Positions 57,409 through 64,000 of a DNA stretch of 64,000 bases are shown in pieces. Below the pieces are notes generated by a model. The model made no database searches. It saw nothing but the letters and a program-made list of their open reading frames with translations, and was not told where the DNA came from. This DNA comes from Nemertoderma westbladi (taxonomy: Eukaryota > Xenacoelomorpha > Nemertodermatida > Nemertodermatidae). The first letter of the stretch is position 1. Each line of letters begins with the position of its first letter. Made by a program: the position numbers and the translations under genes. The stretch is from contig JAUCBJ010006810.1 of NCBI GenBank assembly GCA_032718475.1, positions 124,001 through 188,000 of the forward strand. Reading direction: 5' to 3'.

Positions 57409-58954
57409 TTAAAGGATATAGCTTCTTTGTTGCAGTAAGCAATAAAGTTGAAAGTACCGGTCAACCGGTACATCTGTAGGTCAGTAGGCCCAACTGCCAG
57501 AACCGGTACCAGTAGGCCTGACTACCTAACCACTCGGACCGGTACCTACAACAGTACAGGTACAGCAGTATTATTCGATTTTGATAGTTGTATACCGGTA
57601 GGTCTTAGTACTTAATCAGGGAACGGCCGCCCTGATTTTTTATTGAGATTTTACTTATTTCTGTCAAGTTTTATTTATTTGTAGGCCAGTATTGAACAGA
57701 AGGCGTGTAAGCCTGATCAGATTGTACAGACAATTTGTAGGTTGAGCTGTTGTCTGATTGCTGTTAAGTCCGAACGAATTGCAGTGTGTGTAGAGCACTT
57801 GTCCGATTAAGTACGGTTAGGAAGTAGGGGCAGCCAATGCGGTAAGGTAATCCCCCAGCTAAAGAATAAGTCGCACTACTGGGTTAGAGCGCATACTCCC
57901 TAATCATTTCGGAGTCTGCATATACCGTAGTTTGTTTAGGCTTGATAGTAGTCTGTCAGTGTTCGGTCTGTATTTTGTTTGAGTAGTTTGTACGCGTAGC
58001 GTAATATTTATTATTCAGAGTTTATGCGATTATCCGCAACATTCATTCCCCAAGTTTGTTCCTACAGTAATTGTGTTTGTTATACATACCGCTATAGTTA
58101 AATTAACCTCGGTACTACACGGGCTGCTTGGCGTAGGTAAAGACTGGTGATTTTGTGCATCGGTCACTCCAGCAGATGCCGTGGTTCTTTTAGCTGTTCA
58201 AGTATATTTAATTACTGATTATCTGTTGTACAAGTACTCGTACCTAATTTAGGGTTTAGTGTACAGTGCTTTCCGAGAATAATTAGTGTAGGCATTATAT
58301 TTGTGTTGTAAAGTGGTTGATAGGCACATTCGATTAGCTCTATTAACTTCTAGGTAGGAACACTCCGTGATGCACAACGTAGAACCTATAGCGATACGGC
58401 TATAGGTCGTCAGGCGGTGGTATTTTCCTATCTAGACAACGCAGTGTATTTACTACTACTTATTATTTCAAATACCGTAGTACCCTGTCCGCTGTAATAA
58501 TCAGATTTCTAACCCTTTGTTAGGCTGGTTTGTAGACTTCTTGTAAAATTACCCTAAAAAATTCGTATTTTGTGTTTTTTGTAAATTTTTGTGTTTATTT
58601 AGAGATTGTAATCTCAACCCGAATTGTACGTAATTTGTAGTATTAAGTAACTTAGGTAAATTAGAATTATTTGTTTTAGTGTCTATAAGTAACACTTCAC
58701 TGAAAGCGCACCGCTTTGTGTAGTGATTACTCCCCAGAAATAATAACATTTATTTCAAACATTGACAAAACCCATTAAAACGGGTATATATATATTATAA
58801 ATCAAATCTAACGATTTATAAATAGTAGGCCTACCATACAACCATTAGGTCTCAATATCAGTTGGATTACTGCTTAAATAACGGTAATAAAGTAAGTTAA
58901 AGTAACCAAGTAACCCTAAAGTTCAGAAATTCAATTATTCCAAAATAATTGATA
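57409..58954. other. Leader region upstream of BEL element 2, no gene seen
   Basis: No coding region with known motifs. ACCGGT occurs repeatedly near 57460-57600. The interval probably holds the 5' LTR/leader of BEL element 2, but I could not match it to the sequence after 63500. Confidence 0.35.
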
Positions 58955-59245
58955 TACCGGTATTTACGATAGGCATATTATCTTATTTCTATAAATCTAG
59001 GCTGAAATTATACCGGTACTTGTAATTAATTCTATTTCAGAATTATATATACTACAAACTGTAAGCTGTATACCGGTATTCCCGATAGGCCTATTATATA
59101 TTTATATATATTTGTGCTAAAATTATACCGGTATTCTGTGATAAACCTAGTCTGTAATAATACTTATATAGTTATATATACTATAAGCATACCGGTATTC
59201 TAATATATTATATATATCACGCTACACTGAGTAGCAGTACCGGTA
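58955..59245. repeat. Degenerate tandem repeat with TACCGGTA palindromes
   Basis: Six TACCGGTA octamers, at 58955, 59011, 59071, 59126, 59190 and 59238 (spacings 56, 60, 55, 64, 48). They sit in AT-rich units that share ATTATATATACTA-like flanks and, in two units, CGATAGGC. They end ~90 bases before the BEL-2 start codon. Confidence 0.75.
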
Positions 59246-59333
59246 ATTAATTACTAGGCTATCAGTTAATACTGAGTTACTAGACTTGCTCAGACTGTAA
59301 TACAGCAGTAGACATTCAACTGTACACACAAAC

Positions 59334-62300
59334 ATGTCTGACGCAAAGCAGAACCTGTCAGACAGTCTACTAGATACAACGGAGAGTGAAGCGACAGCAG
59401 AGAAACCGCATAAGAGGGATGCCATTGATATCTATCTGTCAGACTATCAACGTTTTTTAGGTGATGACGAATTGAGGAGAAGGTTAGAGGGACTTAACCC
59501 TAATAGTGAAGGAGCCCAGCGTGTGTTGGATGCAATTGATGTGGATAGGTTAGCGGCGAACCAAGCTAAATTCGATGAACAACTCCGCATCGCTAGAGAA
59601 CAAGAAGAACAAGTAAGAAAAAAACGTATAGAAGACAGAAAGATAGCAGCAGTGGCAGAGGCGGAAAGAAAAGCGACCTTGGCAGAAGCAGCGGCAGAGG
59701 CAAAAGCGGCAGCAGCAGAAGCAGAGGCAAAGGCAACAAAAGCAGCAGCAGAAGCAGAGGCAAAGGCAAAAGCGGCAGCAGCAGAAGCAAAGGCAGAGGC
59801 AAAAGCGGCAGCGGCAGAGGTAAAAGCGGCAGCGGTGGCGGAAGCAGAACGGAGAGCATCTGAAGAGGCAACCCAACTAGAGTTGGAAAATCTTCAAGAG
59901 AGGCAAGACAACTTCAATAAACAGTTAACAGCTAGTAATATGCAGATGATGAGTCGATCTACTCCCAAAAGACAGGGATATACATCATCGGAGGAAGGCG
60001 ATACCACCGATACTGAAGGCAAAGGAAATAGATCTCGTCTAAGCAGACGTAAAAGAACATTCCACCGTCAGAAATTGCCTGATTTGCCTCCAGCTGTTAG
60101 AAGGCAACTAAATAACACCAACTTAGGTAGTACAGAGCCCACAGACCAAATAATTAAAATAGAAAGACTCCCTACTATAGTAGATGAGCCTGAAATAAGT
60201 AGGCCTGTTCTTGAAATCACCCCTTCGGTTATAGACATACCTGTGCTCCATGAGACTACCTGTAAATTCCCTCTACATAGCACTAAGCTACCTGTGCCCC
60301 GTAGAACTGCCCGAGAGACAGTTCAGGTCCTGGACCCCGAGCGAAATATTCCGAATTTGTCGCCCGTTGTCCCTTGTCTGCCCGCTACGACGTTGGCGGA
60401 TCCCGTTTCGGCGGTTGATTGGGTAGACGAGAGACGGCGGGGGATGGATATTCTCCTCGGAGAGATGAAGGAGAATCGGATACGCTCCTCCCAACAGGTC
60501 CGAGAGTTGGAAGGGACTGTCCAACATTTAAAGGGAACAGTGAGGGAAAGCAAGTTAGAGTTGCAAGAAGTGCAGCAAAATATCGCGTTAGAATGCGATA
60601 AATTAGTGAACATACAAAGGGGTATAACACCACCCCCTGTAACAATGTGTCAACCCGTTAGGTCTGAAGTATCTCATGCGCAAGGTGTGGAACCTACACG
60701 CATATATACTGCTAGCGAAGTAGAAACTCCTATAGTAAACCCTATTAAGGGTGATTATAAACCTGTTGATAATGATATTCCATATAGACCTGATCATAAT
60801 CCGAGAAATTTAGATACCAATAATTCTATATTCAATAATACGATGGCTCAAGAAAGTTTTACGCGTCAAATGGCTAGAACCAAAGCCCGTCAAGCGGTAA
60901 AGGTTGGAGAGATTGTCAAGTTCAATGGAGATGAGATGAAATGGTTACCTTTTAATGAATATTACAAAGATAACATACAGAACTCTGTACTATCTAACGG
61001 AGAGAAACTTAGATTCCTCATCGAATGTTTGGAAGGACCTCCCAAGTCAATGGCGTTAAAATTTATTGGACATCCAGATGGATTAAGACAAGTTTGGGAT
61101 ACACTAAACATCAGGTATGGTAATAGGAATGACATAGCTGGGTATTTGTATGCAAAATTAATGGCGCCCCGAAAGTTTCTTAGCAGCGGGATTATAGAGT
61201 TTTCCGATGAGATTCAGGAGATCTGTAGACAATTAGATTGGCTAGGTAAGTCTCATGAACACCAGAATTCTATGGTTGTAAGAGCCTTAGCATCTGCTTT
61301 GCCCAAGGGTGGAGTAGGTACACGCTGGGATAAGAAGGTGTTATATATGATGGAACAACAACGACGAGACCCTACCATGACTGATCTCATGTCATTCTTA
61401 GATAGAGAAGTGAAATTACAGCTCCTAAGGCAGTCCAGAGAGAAGACATTGGAAAACAAGGTAAGTGAGAAACCCGTTTCTAGGAGAAGGGTAACACCAG
61501 TATGTTATACCGACGACGGTGAAAGCCAAACCTCTCAAGGAGAGGACAGCGGGAAAGACACTGACAGGCCTTATTATGTCAATAAAATGCCTAAAGAACA
61601 GGTAAGTAAATCCAAGTCTCGACCCAATGACAGAAGGGAACCGGTACAAAAAACCCCTCCTACGTCTCCTAAAGGAATTCAGGTGAGAAAGCCCGAGGAA
61701 AGAACAAGTGTGCACCACATAGCACAGGTTAAAGTAAGTAACATCAAGCCGAAATGTGTGCTGTGCGACGGGCCCCACCGTTTAAATGCGTGTGATAAAT
61801 TCCTGAGGAAATCACTCGAGGATAGACGTGAAGTCATGTGGGATAAGCGGTTGTGTTATAATTGCCTCAGACGAGGACACCAACGGCGAACCTGTAACTC
61901 CGACGCAAGGTGTGCAAAGTGCGGCGCAAATCATCATATCTTGTTGCACACGGAATTCGAACGAAACAGCCCGAGTCAGGTAAGTGAGTCCGAACTACAT
62001 GTCCAATTCAGTGATGTGAACGACACTGATCAATCTGAGATGGAAGGATTCTATACGGACGAGTTCTCCGACCAAAACGAATCCTGTTACCTAATAAACA
62101 CCACCGCAGTGTATCGAGCACTCGTACATGAGAAAGACACAGACAGCGACCTTACCTTAACTACTTCCGATCAACAACCATCTTGGAAAGCGCCAACTTC
62201 CAATATAGGAATCCGAGAGTTTCCTGTGGTGCAGGTAAGGGTGCACGGACCTAAACGGAGTTATGTAGTGAACGCCCTCCTGGACTCCGGCAGCACAGGA

Positions 62301-63494
62301 ACATTCATCGATAAAGAGCTAGCCGAAGATATATTTGCTGGACAACCCAAGTTCCAAACTAAGCTCAACATGTCAGGCATTATGCAAGTTTGGAAATCTA
62401 CAATAACAGCTGATTATTATGTAGGCGCGTTGTCCACCCCACAAGACGAACTAGGAGAACATAGCATAAGGTCAGTGAAAATGGTGGCTATAAAGAACTT
62501 CGCTACTACTCAAGCAGACCTTTATAATTGGGACGAGGATGAGAGCATCCAACATCTTAACATACCTCGATTCCAGACTGATTACCCTGGAGTGCAAATA
62601 CTCATCGGCCAAAACGCGCATGAGGCGCTGGAGACATTAGAGAAACGGCCTGCTCAACCGCAGCCCCTACAGACCTATGCGGTAAGAACTAGAGTAGGTT
62701 GGTACCTTACTGGACCTTCCCGTAGAACGCTCAGGGAAAGACTGCTTCAAGATCGCGTCTGCCAGGTGAGTGAATGGGAAGATGATACTAGTGAGGGAGA
62801 CGACCCAACTGAGGGAACACCACACTCCTCAGATAATGACAATCTTAGCTCCAATGTAGATCAATGGAGATATTGCCCCAAGAAGTTTAATCCAACGGAC
62901 ATCGCTTCCAGAGGAGCAACTCCTCAAGAACTGACAGATACTATAGACCGGTTAGGTGAACCCGACTTCCTGAGTAAGGAGAATGAATGGCCTCCCCATC
63001 TTACTCCGACTGAGATTAGACCAGCCAAGGGAGCGGAGAAAGTCGAACCTGAAACCCGGACGGGTGGATCGGAGTTATTTGAACCCGGGATAGATCTGTC
63101 AGTATTACATGTTGCCAGGGACGACGCCGTGGATCTGGGCCTCCCCTCCGCGAGTGGATCCATCATGAAGATCAGAGAGAGCGATTGGAGCTCTGGAACA
63201 TCAGACGTCTCGCAGGGACTCTCACCTCTCCTGCAGAGAGCGACGGACCACTATAGCTCCTGGAATCGGCTTTGTGACGCCGTCATATACTTTGAGCGAT
63301 GTTTCTATCGTCACTATTCCAGGACGAAGAGGAAACCTGGAATTGTATTCAGGATGCAGCGACTCAATCACCCAGTCGGTCGTTTGTGTTTATCGGAAGG
63401 GAATGGAGGACTCTCCGGAAACTGTGGAAGGCAAGATTCTCTTCCCACGACCACCTCCCTAATCCTTCAAACATCTAGGGACTCCATAACGTAA
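59334..63494 (+). CDS. BEL element 2 Gag-protease ORF with RT deleted
   Basis: 1386 open codons. ATG in AAACATG context; M-S-D start as in BEL-1 and BEL-3. Residues ~75-200 are a long Ala/Glu/Lys helix with short repeats (AEAKAAAAEAEAKA). DUF1759 Gag core at ~525-700 (VKFNGDEMKWLPFNEYY). Zinc knuckles CVLCDGPHRLNAC (from Cys808), CYNCLRRGHQRRTC and CAKCGANHHILLH (from Cys860). Protease ALLDSGSTGTFIDKEL with Asp984. The linker RVGWYLTGPSRRTL follows. The sequence then passes directly to WRYCPKKFNPTDIASRG (Trp1178), the very end of RNase H, so RT and nearly all of RNase H are missing without loss of frame. The last ~60 residues look frame-shifted. No integrase is present. It could supply Gag and protease only. 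Confidence 0.88.
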   Translation: MSDAKQNLSDSLLDTTESEATAEKPHKRDAIDIYLSDYQRFLGDDELRRRLEGLNPNSEGAQRVLDAIDVDRLAANQAKFDEQLRIAREQEEQVRKKRIEDRKIAAVAEAERKATLAEAAAEAKAAAAEAEAKATKAAAEAEAKAKAAAAEAKAEAKAAAAEVKAAAVAEAERRASEEATQLELENLQERQDNFNKQLTASNMQMMSRSTPKRQGYTSSEEGDTTDTEGKGNRSRLSRRKRTFHRQKLPDLPPAVRRQLNNTNLGSTEPTDQIIKIERLPTIVDEPEISRPVLEITPSVIDIPVLHETTCKFPLHSTKLPVPRRTARETVQVLDPERNIPNLSPVVPCLPATTLADPVSAVDWVDERRRGMDILLGEMKENRIRSSQQVRELEGTVQHLKGTVRESKLELQEVQQNIALECDKLVNIQRGITPPPVTMCQPVRSEVSHAQGVEPTRIYTASEVETPIVNPIKGDYKPVDNDIPYRPDHNPRNLDTNNSIFNNTMAQESFTRQMARTKARQAVKVGEIVKFNGDEMKWLPFNEYYKDNIQNSVLSNGEKLRFLIECLEGPPKSMALKFIGHPDGLRQVWDTLNIRYGNRNDIAGYLYAKLMAPRKFLSSGIIEFSDEIQEICRQLDWLGKSHEHQNSMVVRALASALPKGGVGTRWDKKVLYMMEQQRRDPTMTDLMSFLDREVKLQLLRQSREKTLENKVSEKPVSRRRVTPVCYTDDGESQTSQGEDSGKDTDRPYYVNKMPKEQVSKSKSRPNDRREPVQKTPPTSPKGIQVRKPEERTSVHHIAQVKVSNIKPKCVLCDGPHRLNACDKFLRKSLEDRREVMWDKRLCYNCLRRGHQRRTCNSDARCAKCGANHHILLHTEFERNSPSQVSESELHVQFSDVNDTDQSEMEGFYTDEFSDQNESCYLINTTAVYRALVHEKDTDSDLTLTTSDQQPSWKAPTSNIGIREFPVVQVRVHGPKRSYVVNALLDSGSTGTFIDKELAEDIFAGQPKFQTKLNMSGIMQVWKSTITADYYVGALSTPQDELGEHSIRSVKMVAIKNFATTQADLYNWDEDESIQHLNIPRFQTDYPGVQILIGQNAHEALETLEKRPAQPQPLQTYAVRTRVGWYLTGPSRRTLRERLLQDRVCQVSEWEDDTSEGDDPTEGTPHSSDNDNLSSNVDQWRYCPKKFNPTDIASRGATPQELTDTIDRLGEPDFLSKENEWPPHLTPTEIRPAKGAEKVEPETRTGGSELFEPGIDLSVLHVARDDAVDLGLPSASGSIMKIRESDWSSGTSDVSQGLSPLLQRATDHYSSWNRLCDAVIYFERCFYRHYSRTKRKPGIVFRMQRLNHPVGRLCLSEGNGGLSGNCGRQDSLPTTTSLILQTSRDSIT

Positions 63495-64000
63495 CAACAT
63501 ATGGAGTGGGTGTGTGACTCTATTATTTTATATTATTTTATTATTTTTATATTTATGTATGTATTACTATGTAATTCTATTATAATCGTTTTCTTTAATT
63601 TTATTCAGTAGAATGTTATTTTAGCGATTATTTAGTAGATTAGTGCAATATATATTCGCGTTTATTACTTAATTACGTATATATTATATTTAATGCGACG
63701 GCAAGAAATAATTCTTTTCCTTCTTCCTTACTGTCCGTATTACATTACAAATACGTAACTACAGTAAGATGAAATGTCCGTACTTATTAAAGTACAATAA
63801 AGCCACTACTATATTCAAGTATTATTGGTAGGCAGAGTATTAGGAATGCAAAGTTCAGATCCTCGTGTCTCGGCTAAACCAAGCTCTGGGTAGACCTTGG
63901 AAACGACTTGCCTCTTCACACTGACATTGCTTCGTGCGATATTGCTCTCATACCGTATATTAAATAATACATATAGTAGCGTGATGTCCCTTTAACAGTA
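63495..64000 (+). other. 3' flank of BEL element 2, possible 3' LTR start
   Basis: Just after the stop, a purine-rich ATGGAGTGGGTG precedes TGTGACTC, a possible PPT/LTR junction. An AATAAA lies near 63796. The window ends before an LTR end could be seen, and no matching 5' LTR was found. Confidence 0.35.

Noticed and set aside
59593-59876. Leu/Cys-rich minus-strand ORFs opposite the BEL-2 coiled coil
   Set aside because: They are antisense shadows of the Ala/Glu/Lys repeat codons (GCA/GCG/GAG) and have no independent support.

Overview
The window comes from a metazoan, most likely invertebrate, nuclear genome. It is AT-rich and holds no gene I can recognise as a host gene. Every well-supported coding region belongs to a retroelement: non-LTR (LINE) elements, BEL/Pao LTR retrotransposons, or Ty3/gypsy fragments. 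BEL/Pao elements are known from animals, which supports the metazoan reading. I cannot name a phylum.

Layout. 0-16 kb is a nested pile of LINEs. A Jockey/CR1-superfamily LINE on the minus strand (here LINE-E: ORF1 at 8682-9638, PHD-like finger and RT remnant at 2762-4500) was split by a plus-strand LINE of a second family (copy B, 4671-8407). The insertion is flanked by a perfect ~158-bp direct repeat, an exceptionally long target-site duplication. The same second family has a 3' fragment at 720-1525 (copy A), a fragment near 15.8 kb (copy D) and an endonuclease-deleted copy at 40637-43470 (copy C). Two further LINEs (F and G) and two Ty3/gypsy pieces fill the gaps. The gypsy piece at 1.5-2.4 kb carries an integrase C-terminus followed, through a TAATG stop/start overlap, by a small ORF that looks like a PWWP chromatin-reader domain.

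17.2-28.4 kb is one ~11-kb minisatellite with a 47-bp unit (44- and 51-bp variants). It has clear higher-order repeats, including an exact 1443-bp period.

28.4-57.4 kb is bounded by a ~560-bp inverted repeat (~95% identical by eye). Inside it lie, in order: a tRNA-like Pol III unit; a possible 5' LTR; a leader with three tandem hairpins; BEL element 1 (gag-protease-RT-RNase H, one reading frame broken by stops and one frameshift); and a 12-unit, 683-bp tandem array. The array starts inside the pol gene of BEL element 1 and carries ~45 bp of it in each unit. It was later hit by LINE copy C (12-bp TSD) and by BEL element 3 (5-bp TSD, two LTRs). A GC-rich palindromic repeat block and a displaced piece of the 683-bp satellite follow.

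57.4-64 kb holds BEL element 2: a leader with regularly spaced TACCGGTA palindromes, then an open 1386-codon ORF with gag, zinc knuckles and protease, but with RT and most of RNase H missing.

The nesting gives a relative order of events: LINE-E before LINE-B; BEL-1 before the 683-bp array; the array before LINE-C and BEL-3. Clade names are by-eye motif calls. No alignment or database search was run.
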